Assembly: GCA_002716825.1 (NCBI GenBank)
Contig: PBCC01000065.1
Coordinates: 1-55,276, forward strand
Length of the DNA stretch: 55,276 bases
Source of the DNA: Halobacteriovorax sp.
Lineage (GTDB): Bacteria; Bdellovibrionota; Bacteriovoracia; Bacteriovoracales; Bacteriovoracaceae
Reading direction: 5' to 3'
Shown: piece after piece, positions 26,479 through 34,919 of the stretch
Layout of the letters: every line of letters begins with the position of its first letter
Position numbering within the stretch: position 1 is the stretch's first letter
The notes under the pieces: generated by a model
Seen by the model: the letters and a program-made list of their open reading frames with translations, nothing else
Databases searched by the model: none
What the model was told of the DNA's origin: nothing
Program-made: the position numbers and the translations under genes

Positions 26479-26993
26479 GGAGAGACCACTTGAGTGCTGG
26501 CCAGAAGCTGATCAAAGTCAGCCATCAAGCTTGGACTAAGCCCTTCCGCTTGAGAAATTAAGGCAAAGTCGTAGATACATCGATCTTTCTTAACCACTAG
26601 GATCAACATGCTAGTCTTTACCCCGTCTAGCGCTCCAGTAGCCTCAGTTCTAAGCGCTGAGCGGTCAAATACACGCTTTTCGCTTTGCTTGACGATAACA
26701 GGCTTTTGCAAACCTGCGAGGAGATTATCAGTAAGTTGCTCTAGCGTCGTATTGTCGTATTTGCGACAAAGTGAATTAACCAAGATATAGCTTTTACTTT
26801 TTTCATTTCTAAAGGCGAAGTCACCCTTATCGGGAGCGATTGATTTCCAACCAGCGCGCTTAAAATTAATGATCAAGTTTTTTGATTTAATTACCCCTTC
26901 AGAATTTGTAACAAATGAGCAACTGCTTAAGTATCCTGTGATGACACACAGAAGAAGTAAGGAAAAATTTGACCAAAGTGGACGTGTTTTCAC
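26475..26993 (-). CDS. Lipoprotein, first gene of the Mla-like operon
   Basis: 172 residues if it starts at the GTG at 26993-26991. This start is strongly favoured: GGAGGG lies 4 bp before it, and it yields a standard lipoprotein signal (MKTRPLW, hydrophobic SLLLLCVITG) with lipobox LSSC and lipidated Cys25. A longer frame to ATG 27041 has no such features. The mature part has KNLIINFKRAGWKSIAPDKGD and ends with a helical segment. No family is recognised. Its position ahead of mlaE with a 4-bp overlap implies a role in the same lipid pathway, perhaps as an outer-membrane partner replacing MlaA/MlaC. That is inference. Confidence 0.75.
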   Translation of the reverse strand: MKTRPLWSNFSLLLLCVITGYLSSCSFVTNSEGVIKSKNLIINFKRAGWKSIAPDKGDFAFRNEKSKSYILVNSLCRKYDNTTLEQLTDNLLAGLQKPVIVKQSEKRVFDRSALRTEATGALDGVKTSMLILVVKKDRCIYDFALISQAEGLSPSLMADFDQLLASTQVVSP

Positions 26994-27046
26994 GCCACCC
27001 TCCAATTCGTTTTGTGATGGCAAGTCATCGTAATTCAACAAATATG

Positions 27047-27075
27047 ATTATATCTCAGACCAGCTAAAGTGTGGA
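27047..27075 (-). promoter_or_regulatory. Promoter of the Mla-like operon
   Basis: On the minus strand, TATAAT (27052-27047) is preceded after 17 bp by TCCACA (27075-27070; four of six -35 bases). It lies about 55 bp upstream of the lipoprotein GTG. Confidence 0.5.
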
Positions 27076-27148
27076 AAATAGTAAAATCTTGCCAGTGTCA
27101 AAATTCCGACCGGCAAAAGGTACCCGGGAGAAAAAATTTCCTTCCCTT

Positions 27149-27165
27149 TATCGCGAAACGCGATA
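27149..27165. promoter_or_regulatory. Perfect 7-bp palindrome, possible operator or hairpin
   Basis: TATCGCG (27149-27155), AAA, CGCGATA (27159-27165) form an exact inverted repeat immediately upstream of TATATAA (27167-27173), a -10-like sequence, in the 251-bp gap before the 888-aa secreted protein. The rest of this gap holds the divergent Mla promoter and an AGGAAG ribosome site at 27229-27234; nothing else is evident. Confidence 0.4.
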
Positions 27166-27244
27166 CTATATAAGGAGCCGAGGGACGATCAGGAAGATCC
27201 AAAGCCGGTGTCAACGATAATATGAAACAGGAAGTTTCGATCAA

Positions 27245-29911
27245 ATGATGGTAAGCACCTTCAAATTTTTGACGAAAGTAGCGCTAACGGTAGCGTGTTT
27301 TGCCGCGTCTGTTTCAAACGCACAAACATTCGCACCCGAGACTGGTAAGACGCATCTACGTTGGAATCTATTTGCGGGTAAAGAGCAGATCGTTATCGCT
27401 AAGAAGGGCGACAAACTAACGCTTAAGACTTTAAACCCAGCACTCTTTGAAGATCTTAAAACTGAAATCAATTCTGTCGCTAAAGACGAACGCTATATCA
27501 AAGATTCACGCTTTATTGTTCCTAGTGAGAGCAATAACGTTTCAACTATAGAAGTGACATTATCGTCTCCAGAAGTTGAAGTCTTCAGCTTCTACCGCGA
27601 TCGCGACAAAAAATACGTCGTCGATTTCTGGATGGATGTCGATAAAATGGCGGCCTTAACCCCAGTTAAAGCACAAGCAGAGCAGCCACAACAAAATGTC
27701 GCTGCCGATACTCCTAAAGTTCTAGCAAGAGAAACTGTAGCCGAAAAGAAAGTAGTTGCTAAGAAAGTTGAGGCAGCACCTGTTAAAGAGGCGACAACTC
27801 GTGACTTTAGATATGGAGCTTCATTTGTTTGGGATTATGAAGCGTTATCACCAGATTTAAACTTAGGTTTGGATATCGCTAGAAAAACTCCAGAGTTTTT
27901 CTATCCCATAACAGACAGAGACTTTAATAAGGGTGAAAAAGAGGCCCATCTTCAGTTGGCGATTAATCTGTATAGAAAGAAAGAGTGGGGCTTGATGGCC
28001 AAGAGTATCGAGCTTTTTCAAAGAAAGTATGGCTCTGAAAACGAACTCGATCTTTTAGAATACCTTAAGGCTAATGCTATCATTCGTGAAAACATTGATA
28101 GTGGTAATACAGAACCAATCAAAAGTGCCGTCGCTATTTACGGCAATATCGCTGCAAGAACGGCTAATTATGACCTTAAAAGAGCGACGACAAAGTACTT
28201 GATCGCTTTTGATGCTAATGCCAATGACTATATTTCTGTTTTAAAGCGCGCTAAAGAGTTTTATGTCGTGAGTAAGGAAAATCATGACTATGAAGAGAGC
28301 GCTGAAGCAGCAAAAACAATCCTTCATGCATTAGCAAAACTTAAGCAAGTCGAAAAAATTGATGAGCTTTTAAGAGAGAAAACAATTGCCAAGATTTTAC
28401 CTGTGCAATTGATGCTAGCTTATAAAATGTATGCACAACTAGCTCTTGGTAATAATAACGATGTTATTAAGACTTTTAATGCTGCCAAGTCTGGTTTGGC
28501 TAAACCTGTTCATGAAGCCATTCTTTATAACGCTGCAGAAGCACTATTTAGAACAGCTAACTTTGAAGCCGCAGTAAGAGTCTATGATGATTTTATTGCT
28601 CAACATTCTTATCATGTGGCAGCGGCTAAGGCGCGCACCCGTCTTGCTCTATCGTATGAAATGATGGGGCGTGAGATTCCAGTTGTGGCAAAACTGTACA
28701 GAGAGGCGATTGATAGAACTGGAACAACAGCACTTGAAGCCCGCATTCGTTATGTCGCTGTGACTAACCTAAGAAATAAGAAGCCAAGTGAAAAAGATCG
28801 CGAGTTTAGAGTGCTGCTAGATATTGATGAAAAAGATGCAGCTCCTAATAAAGATCTAACTAAGCTTTTATGGCAAGTAAGGCTAAGAACATTCATTGTT
28901 GATGGACAGTTTGATAAAGCACTTAGCTATCTTTCGGCTATACCTTTGACTGGTATGGCCCCAGCTGAAAGACGCGTTTTTGAAGGCGACGGCGCTGAGA
29001 TTGTTTACGGAATGATGTTGAGTGCTTTCGAAAAAGGTAATTACGCTCAAGTGGTTAAGACTTGGGAGACTTTTAAATCTCGCTACGTTGTTAAGGTTGC
29101 TAATGATCCACACCTTAATCATTTGGTGGGCAAGTCACTCATTAAGCTTGGCCTGTTTAGAGGTTATGAAGAAATTTCAGCAGGATTTAGAAAGTTGGAT
29201 CAAACACCACAGAAAACCTTCCCGGTTTGGGTTGATCGTCCTAAGACAGCTAGTGCCGAAGTGGCCCTGGCTGAGCTCGATGTGATCAAGGCTTTGAAGT
29301 CTGATGACGCTAATATTGAAGGTACGATTACGACCTTTGAAAAATTGGACCCTAAGAACCCAAAATCATCATTCTATCGCGGTCTAGCAGCAAGGGCTAA
29401 GGGCGACGCTAAGGCGACAGTGAAGTGGATGGAAGAGTTCCTGGTGAGCTCTGGTAATAACCGCGACCTAGACTCAGAAGAAGTTGCAGAAATGGTCATG
29501 GCTTACACAGACTCACTTTATCAAACAAATCAGATAACAAAGTTTGAAAAAGTTTCAAAGGCCCTTCTCGAAGACACAGAAAAGTTGTCAAATAGTAATG
29601 AGTACATGACTCAAGTCAGAGAGCGAATCGCTTATTTGAACTTGGAAGTCATGGCAGGAAAGGGCACGGATCTCGCCCGAGCACAACTAGAGAAGGGAAT
29701 CTTGAGTTTTAAAAAATCTTACCCAAAAAGTCAGTTCAGCGATCGCTTAGGCTTCCTACTAGGAAGTGCGCTAATCGATAACGCTAAAATTGATCAAGGG
29801 GTAGAGATATTCAATGAAATGCTGAGTGATGGAAAAGTTTCTGACACGATCAAGGAAATGATCAAATCAGAGCTTTCTTTAATAAAGATTAAGGAGCGAA
29901 CTCTTTTATAA
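27245..29911 (+). CDS. Large secreted TPR-like protein upstream of the flagellar operon
   Basis: 888 residues; ATG 27245 or 27248, with AGGAAG upstream. A Sec signal peptide spans 1-26 (cleavage near VSNA-QT). Residues 35-130 look like a beta-sandwich with an AMIN-like alternation (HLRWNLFAGKEQIVIAKKGD, then VEVTLSSP and KKYVVDFWMD). An Ala/Lys/Val/Pro-rich linker covers 140-182. From about 230 to the end there is an alpha-solenoid of TPR-like helix pairs, for example AILYNAAEALFRTANFEAAV near 424. Such proteins scaffold periplasmic assemblies. It lies 38 bp upstream of the regulator that heads the flagellar genes, so a flagellar-motor accessory role is possible. No named family is recognised. 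Confidence 0.8.
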   Translation: MMVSTFKFLTKVALTVACFAASVSNAQTFAPETGKTHLRWNLFAGKEQIVIAKKGDKLTLKTLNPALFEDLKTEINSVAKDERYIKDSRFIVPSESNNVSTIEVTLSSPEVEVFSFYRDRDKKYVVDFWMDVDKMAALTPVKAQAEQPQQNVAADTPKVLARETVAEKKVVAKKVEAAPVKEATTRDFRYGASFVWDYEALSPDLNLGLDIARKTPEFFYPITDRDFNKGEKEAHLQLAINLYRKKEWGLMAKSIELFQRKYGSENELDLLEYLKANAIIRENIDSGNTEPIKSAVAIYGNIAARTANYDLKRATTKYLIAFDANANDYISVLKRAKEFYVVSKENHDYEESAEAAKTILHALAKLKQVEKIDELLREKTIAKILPVQLMLAYKMYAQLALGNNNDVIKTFNAAKSGLAKPVHEAILYNAAEALFRTANFEAAVRVYDDFIAQHSYHVAAAKARTRLALSYEMMGREIPVVAKLYREAIDRTGTTALEARIRYVAVTNLRNKKPSEKDREFRVLLDIDEKDAAPNKDLTKLLWQVRLRTFIVDGQFDKALSYLSAIPLTGMAPAERRVFEGDGAEIVYGMMLSAFEKGNYAQVVKTWETFKSRYVVKVANDPHLNHLVGKSLIKLGLFRGYEEISAGFRKLDQTPQKTFPVWVDRPKTASAEVALAELDVIKALKSDDANIEGTITTFEKLDPKNPKSSFYRGLAARAKGDAKATVKWMEEFLVSSGNNRDLDSEEVAEMVMAYTDSLYQTNQITKFEKVSKALLEDTEKLSNSNEYMTQVRERIAYLNLEVMAGKGTDLARAQLEKGILSFKKSYPKSQFSDRLGFLLGSALIDNAKIDQGVEIFNEMLSDGKVSDTIKEMIKSELSLIKIKERTLL

Positions 29912-29949
29912 TTAACCTGTGGCGTGGGTATTCAAAGACAGGAGGTCTA

Positions 29950-30876
29950 ATGAACACGGTCAACGTTGAACTTTTTGGGAAGGATCCCAAGATTCAGAAA
30001 GCAGTAAACATCGCGCGTAACGTATCGGTGACTAAAGCACCAGTACTTATTGTCGGTGAAGCAGGCTTAGGTAAGCGCACTCTTGGACGCTATATCCATG
30101 AGAATTCAAACAGAGCAGATGCTCCCTTCCTAACAGTTGATTGCAGTAACGATGCACAAGAAGTCGAAAACGAGATTCTTGGTCACCGTTGCGACGATAG
30201 CGGCCGTTTTAATAAAGGTATTCTAGAAAGCGCGAATGGCGGGACAGTTGTCTTCGCTAATATCGACTGCCTAGAAGACGACTTTCAAAAACGTCTTCAT
30301 AAGATCCTTGGCGAACTACAAGATTACGATATCGATGTTCGCTTGATCACAACTACGACAAAAAACCTCTCCAAGCTTGTTGGCTCAGGTCGTTTCTATC
30401 GTGGTCTTTATACGATGGTTTCGTCTAACACTATTACTCTAAGCCCACTACGTGAGCGAATTGGTGATCTTGAGCATATCGCTCGCAGTCTACTTGCAGA
30501 CAATGGAGAGAACGTGAACGTAGAAGAAGCAGCAATGGATAAAATTTTAAAGCATTATTGGACACATAACGTTCACGAGCTAAAGACAGTGATTGAAAAT
30601 TCAATCCAAAACTGTAGCGGTGAAACACTTACAGAAAGTGATCTTGAAATCGGCGAGAAGAAAGCTGTGTCAATGATTGCTGATGATGATTCAGAAGGCA
30701 TCCGCTTGATGTCTCTTAAGGAAGCTGAAAAGCTACTTATTAAGAAAGCTCTTGTTCACACTAGCGAAAATCGTACACAAGCTGCAAAGATTCTTGGCGT
30801 ATCGATTAGAACTCTTCGTAACAAGATTAACGAGTACAGAACAACTGGTTCTGCTTATTTCGTAAACCTTAGGTAG
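29950..30876 (+). CDS. Degenerate sigma54-activator-like regulator with Fis-type HTH
   Basis: 308 residues with a strong AGGAGG ribosome site at 29940-29945. It aligns with the AAA+ and HTH parts of NtrC/FlrC-type activators: VGEAGLGKRTLGRYIHENS (Walker A GEAGLGK, 36-42), GRFNKGILESANGGTVVFANID (85-106), SPLRERIGDL (165-174) and a C-terminal Fis HTH (AAKILGVSIRTLRNKI, 278-293). The GAFTGA loop that contacts sigma54 is absent (HRCDDSGRF replaces it), the Walker B Asp-Glu is Ala103-Asn104, and the FREDLYYRL arginine finger reads FYRGLYTMV. It has no receiver domain. It may bind DNA and nucleotide but should not remodel sigma54 holoenzyme. It ends 11 bp before flgB, so it probably regulates the flagellar operon. 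Confidence 0.85.
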   Translation: MNTVNVELFGKDPKIQKAVNIARNVSVTKAPVLIVGEAGLGKRTLGRYIHENSNRADAPFLTVDCSNDAQEVENEILGHRCDDSGRFNKGILESANGGTVVFANIDCLEDDFQKRLHKILGELQDYDIDVRLITTTTKNLSKLVGSGRFYRGLYTMVSSNTITLSPLRERIGDLEHIARSLLADNGENVNVEEAAMDKILKHYWTHNVHELKTVIENSIQNCSGETLTESDLEIGEKKAVSMIADDDSEGIRLMSLKEAEKLLIKKALVHTSENRTQAAKILGVSIRTLRNKINEYRTTGSAYFVNLR

Positions 30877-30887
30877 AGGACAAAAAA

Positions 30888-31295
30888 GTGCGAGTTGCTG
30901 ATAAGACCCTAAATGCTCTAGCTACATCACTCAATTTCCGTCAAATGAGACAGGAGTTGATTTCATCAAATGTAGCGAACGCGGAAACTCCTGGGTATAA
31001 GGCCAAGCGTCTAAGCTTTGAAGAAGCATTAGCGCGCGCACTTGACGTTGACGGTGAGCTATCGATGAAAGTGAATGATGCCGGTCACTACGATGTTGGA
31101 GGCGGAGGGTTTTCAAATCTTCAGCCAACGATTGAAGAGGACGTTAATGGCATCGTCTCTGAAGATGGGAACAATGTAGATCGCGACCGTGAACTAGCAT
31201 TAATGGCCGAAAACGAAATTTTGTACGACACGACTGTCCAGCTTCTCAACAAGAAACTTGCGTTGATGAAGTATGCGATTCAGTCCGAGAGGTAA
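30888..31295 (+). CDS. flgB: Flagellar basal-body rod protein FlgB
   Basis: 135 residues from GTG 30888, with AGAGGAC upstream. FlgB is the proximal rod subunit. The N-terminal rod/hook signature reads RQELISSNVANAETPGYKAKRLSFEEAL (the SxNxANxxTPGYK motif), and the C-terminal helix MAENEILYDTTVQLLNKKLALMKYAI is typical. It opens the rod/MS-ring/export operon and is 2 bp from flgC. Confidence 0.96.
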   Translation: MRVADKTLNALATSLNFRQMRQELISSNVANAETPGYKAKRLSFEEALARALDVDGELSMKVNDAGHYDVGGGGFSNLQPTIEEDVNGIVSEDGNNVDRDRELALMAENEILYDTTVQLLNKKLALMKYAIQSER

Positions 31296-31297
31296 TT

Positions 31298-31735
31298 ATG
31301 GATCTGTTATCGAGTTTAAGAATTAGTTCATCTGCTCTAGGCGCCAATCAAAAGCGCATAGGTGCGATTAACTCAAATATCGCTAATGCACAGACAACAA
31401 GAACAGCTGAAGGCGGACCATATCGTCGCAAAGAAGTTGTTTTTGGATCTGAGCCTGTTAGAGAAACATTTGGGGAAATCCTAGAAGGTGAACTAGATGC
31501 TCAAGCGCAGGCCGTCCACGCCACGGAAGTTATCTCTACGGACCGACCGCCAATTTTGAAGTATGAGCCAAATCACCCGGATGCAAATGCTGACGGGTAT
31601 GTGGCTTACCCAGATATTAATGTCATGGAAGAGATGGCAAATATGATCCAAACAACTCGTTCTTATGAAGCAAATATCAACGCCATGAACGCTACAAAGC
31701 GTATGGCGAAGAAAGCTTTAGAGATCGGAAGATAG
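31298..31735 (+). CDS. flgC: Flagellar basal-body rod protein FlgC
   Basis: 145 residues. The N-terminal motif RISSSALGANQKRIGAINSNIANAQT marks the rod/hook axial family, and the C-terminus has VAYPDINVMEEMANMIQTTRSYEANINAMNATKRMAKKAL, diagnostic for FlgC. It forms the rod together with FlgB, FlgF and FlgG (the last two are not in this window). It lies in the standard flgB-flgC-fliE order, 10 bp before fliE. Confidence 0.96.
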   Translation: MDLLSSLRISSSALGANQKRIGAINSNIANAQTTRTAEGGPYRRKEVVFGSEPVRETFGEILEGELDAQAQAVHATEVISTDRPPILKYEPNHPDANADGYVAYPDINVMEEMANMIQTTRSYEANINAMNATKRMAKKALEIGR

Positions 31736-31745
31736 GAGTTAAGTA

Positions 31746-32105
31746 ATGGCAATTCATAATGTTAGCAATATGAACCAAATCTTAAAGCAATTCGATGCTA
31801 AGGATTGGACTAAATCTGCTGAGATTGAAGGTTTCAATGCCAATGACTTTAAAGCACTTGAGCTTCCGTCTGCCGGTGGAACGAGAGAGACGTTTGCAGA
31901 AATGTTGTCAAAGAGTTTAACTGAAGTGAATGGTCTTCAAGTTGAAGCTAACCAGGCTATGCAAAAGCTTGCTTCTGGTGAAAATAAGAATATTCATGAA
32001 ACAATGCTAGCCGTTGAAAAAGCGGAGATTGCATTTAAGAGCATGAACCAAATTAGAATGAAAGTGATAGATGCGTATAAAGAAGTTATGCGCATGCAGA
32101 TATAA
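31746..32105 (+). CDS. fliE: Flagellar hook-basal body protein FliE
   Basis: 119 residues. The C-terminal half carries the FliE signature: FAEMLSKSLTEVNGLQ, then NIHETMLAVEKAEIAFKSMNQIRMKVIDAYKEVMRMQI to the last residue. FliE joins the MS ring and export gate to the rod. A 44-bp gap before fliF contains the CAGGAGG ribosome site. Confidence 0.95.
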   Translation: MAIHNVSNMNQILKQFDAKDWTKSAEIEGFNANDFKALELPSAGGTRETFAEMLSKSLTEVNGLQVEANQAMQKLASGENKNIHETMLAVEKAEIAFKSMNQIRMKVIDAYKEVMRMQI

Positions 32106-32148
32106 TCTGCAGTTTTTTTAAAGGCTTCGGAGAATCAGGAGGATTCCC

Positions 32149-33837
32149 TTGCAAGATATACTAGAAAAAATTATTCGTAACTTCCGTGAGTTTTTCGTAG
32201 GGCTGGATGCTCAGAAAAAAGTCGCTATGATGGTTATTTCAGCTGTGATTGTTGCTGGACTTGCTGCCATTGTGATTTGGGCAACAAAAACCCGTTACGA
32301 AGTACTCTATACTGATCTTAATAGAGACGACTCTAAAAAGATTGCTATCCTCCTGGAAGAAAACAAAATCAGTTACCAAACTTCAAGTGACGGTAAGACT
32401 GTAAGAATCCCAGAAGACATGGTGAGTGTGTGGCGCCTGAAGCTAGCGACTCAAGGGGTATCATTTACAGGTACTGTTGGTTATGAAGTTTTCGATAAGC
32501 AAAGCTTTGGTACAACTAGCTTTGTGCAAAAAATTAATCGTCAAAGAGCACTTGAAGGTGAGCTTGTTAAAACAATTAGCTATATTCAAGGTGTAAAAAG
32601 AGCACGTGTTCACTTATCAATTCCTGAAAGTAGTCCATTTGTAAGCGAGAAAAAGCCACCAGCGGCTTCAGTTGTGTTAGATCTTATTGATGGGGTCACT
32701 CTTAATGAGCGTGAAGTCAAAGGTGTTGCCTCGTTGATTTCATCCTCTGTTGAAGGAATGCGTCCAGAAGCAGTTGTTATTCTTGATGGAAAAGGTAAGA
32801 AGCTCTCTGAAAATGTAGGTGACTCGATGACGGCCAATACCGCCAATCGTGTCGCATTAGAGACCAAGCTCAATCGCAAGTATGAGCAGCAAATTGAGGA
32901 AATCTTGGCCAAGGTAGTTGGGGCTGGGAAAGTTGTTGCAAAAGTAGCTGTGCAGCTTGATTACACAGAGTCTGTTTCAACTGAAACCTCTTACGATCAA
33001 GAAAATACAGCAGTACTTTCAGAAGTGAGTAATTCACAGGCTATCAATGGCTCTAGACCGTCTCCTCAAGGGATTCCTGGTGCCAGATCAAACCTTCCTG
33101 GTGAGACGCCACAACCTGGTATTCCTGAAACTCGCAATAATGTAGATAAAAAGTTAACGACTAAAAACTATAATGTTCCTTCAAAAGTGACGAAGTCTAG
33201 AAGTCCAGTCGCTGGTCTTAAGGCCGTGAGCGCTGCTGTCATGATCGATGGTAAACAAACACCGGTTGTCGACTCTGAAGGGCAGCCTGTCATTGGTGAG
33301 AATGGTAAACCTGCCATGAAGTATGAAGCCTGGAGTGAAGCTGACCTTGCAAACTTCTCGGCAATCGTATCTTCAACAATCGGTTTGAACCAAAAACGTG
33401 GTGATAACTTGGTCATCAAGAACATGGAATTTGCCCAAGAAGATATGGCAGCGGCTGAAGCGCTTATGCGTGAGCGTGAAAACCGTGAACTTCTTAAGTC
33501 TTTGTTTAAGTACTTAGCTGTTGGTTTGGCCATCTCATTATTCTTCTTCTTGGTTGTTCGTCCATTCATTCAGTGGATCACCGACAACACAGTTGAGACA
33601 GTTGAAGACTTCTTGCCTAAAACTCTAGAAGAGCTTGAGCGTGTTCAAGCTAACCAGAAGCTTCCAGGTCTTGAAGATGCGCTTCCGCAAATTGAAGAAA
33701 AACTCAATCCAGAGAAGATTGAGGGTAATATGTTAAGAGAAAAAATTATCTCCTTGGTTGAGGGTAACCCTGCCAAGGCCGCACAGATCATTCATGAGAT
33801 GATTCATGCGAGCGAAAGTGATAAGCAAATCGCATAA
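32149..33837 (+). CDS. fliF: Flagellar MS-ring protein FliF
   Basis: 562 residues from TTG 32149, preceded by CAGGAGG. Two membrane spans flank a large periplasmic ring-building region: TM1 at about 25-45 (VAMMVISAVIVAGLAAIVIW) and TM2 at about 450-470. YEVLYTDLNRDDSKKIAILLEENKI and VKRARVHLSIPESSPFV are classic FliF/PrgK-family segments. A Pro/Ser/Asn-rich insertion (about 300-345, the loop that closes the beta-collar) is present. The cytoplasmic tail that binds FliG ends with VEGNPAKAAQIIHEMIH. It houses the export gate at the base of the flagellum. Confidence 0.96.
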   Translation: MQDILEKIIRNFREFFVGLDAQKKVAMMVISAVIVAGLAAIVIWATKTRYEVLYTDLNRDDSKKIAILLEENKISYQTSSDGKTVRIPEDMVSVWRLKLATQGVSFTGTVGYEVFDKQSFGTTSFVQKINRQRALEGELVKTISYIQGVKRARVHLSIPESSPFVSEKKPPAASVVLDLIDGVTLNEREVKGVASLISSSVEGMRPEAVVILDGKGKKLSENVGDSMTANTANRVALETKLNRKYEQQIEEILAKVVGAGKVVAKVAVQLDYTESVSTETSYDQENTAVLSEVSNSQAINGSRPSPQGIPGARSNLPGETPQPGIPETRNNVDKKLTTKNYNVPSKVTKSRSPVAGLKAVSAAVMIDGKQTPVVDSEGQPVIGENGKPAMKYEAWSEADLANFSAIVSSTIGLNQKRGDNLVIKNMEFAQEDMAAAEALMRERENRELLKSLFKYLAVGLAISLFFFLVVRPFIQWITDNTVETVEDFLPKTLEELERVQANQKLPGLEDALPQIEEKLNPEKIEGNMLREKIISLVEGNPAKAAQIIHEMIHASESDKQIA

Positions 33838-33860
33838 AGCGATAGGGATGGGGTAGGTCT

Positions 33861-34895
33861 ATGTCAGAAGGTAATGCTTTTGATCCAGATACAGAGTATG
33901 CGCTTTTAAGCGGCCAGGAGAAAGCAGGTATTTTGCTTTCTTCTTTGGGCGTTAATGCGACTCAGTTAATCTTTCAAAGTATGCGCGATAACGATGTTAA
34001 ACGCATGATTAACGTTATGAGTAATGTTAAGAAAGCACCAATCTGGTTAACAAAACGTGTTCTTGAAGATTTCTATGCCCTACTTAATGAAGAAAATGAA
34101 TTACTATTCTCTGACAATAGAGGACGCGACTTTATTATCAACGCCCTAGGTGAAGAGCGTGCGAAACAACTTCTTGGCCAGATTGTCGATGTTGGAACCA
34201 ATAATACTCTAGAGTCTCTTGAGCTTGTTGATACCAGAACTCTTGCTAACTTCTTAATCAATGAGCATCCGCAAACGATCGCCTTGATTGTTGCCCACTT
34301 AACACCTGAGCGTAAGGTAGATGTTCTTCGTAGACTTCCAGAAGGTCTTCAGGCTGAAGTTGTACTACGTGTGGCCAACCTCGATTACGTTTCACCTGAG
34401 CTTATCGCGCAACTTGATGATGTACTTAAAACAGAGCTTTCTACACTTGGCTCGATTGATACTAATCAGCTTGGTGGTGTTGAGCCTATCGCCGATATGC
34501 TTAACCTCATGGATAAAAACTCTGAGCGTAATATTATGTCTAGGGTTGAAGAGAAAGATCCTGAACTCGCTGAAGAAATTAGAAAACTTATGTTTGTATT
34601 CGAAGACCTTGTCTTTGTTGACGATAAAGGGATTCAGTCGCTTCTCAAAGATGTTGATCAACAAAAACTTGTTATCGCACTTAAGACGGCACCTGAAGAT
34701 GTCAGAACCAAGCTCTTTAAGAATATGTCTAATCGTGCCGCCACTCTTCTACAAGAAGACTTGGACGCACTTGGACCGACTAAACTTTCAGATGTTGAGA
34801 AAGCTCAAGCTGAAATCGTTCAAAAGTGTAAGGAGCTTGAGGCTTCAGGGAAAGCATTCATCAATCGCGGTGGCGAAGGTGATACGCTGGTTTAA
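33861..34895 (+). CDS. fliG: Flagellar motor switch protein FliG
   Basis: 344 residues, normal FliG length. The middle domain contains NEHPQTIALIVAHL (the EHPQ motif that binds FliM) and the GGVEPIADMLNLMDKNSERNIM stretch. The C-terminal motor domain has LMFVFEDLVFVDDKGIQSLL with the charged helix that meets the stator. It sits on the FliF ring and converts stator force into rotation and switching. It is 23 bp after fliF. Confidence 0.97.
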   Translation: MSEGNAFDPDTEYALLSGQEKAGILLSSLGVNATQLIFQSMRDNDVKRMINVMSNVKKAPIWLTKRVLEDFYALLNEENELLFSDNRGRDFIINALGEERAKQLLGQIVDVGTNNTLESLELVDTRTLANFLINEHPQTIALIVAHLTPERKVDVLRRLPEGLQAEVVLRVANLDYVSPELIAQLDDVLKTELSTLGSIDTNQLGGVEPIADMLNLMDKNSERNIMSRVEEKDPELAEEIRKLMFVFEDLVFVDDKGIQSLLKDVDQQKLVIALKTAPEDVRTKLFKNMSNRAATLLQEDLDALGPTKLSDVEKAQAEIVQKCKELEASGKAFINRGGEGDTLV

Positions 34896-34919
34896 TTTAA
34901 AGTTAGTTAGGAGAGGGCA

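Noticed and set aside
27200-27222. Possible sigma28 site, AACGATAA at 27213-27220
   Set aside because: Matches the GCCGATAA -10 only in part, and no TAAA lies at the right distance; not reportable as a promoter.
27222-27248. Eight-codon ORF (MKQEVSIK) overlapping the start of the 888-aa gene
   Set aside because: No ribosome site upstream; could be a coincidence, so not annotated.
29915-29942. TGGCGTG-like sequence resembling a sigma54 -24 box before the degenerate regulator
   Set aside because: The -12 GC is absent (TTCAA instead of TTGCA), so the match is not good enough.
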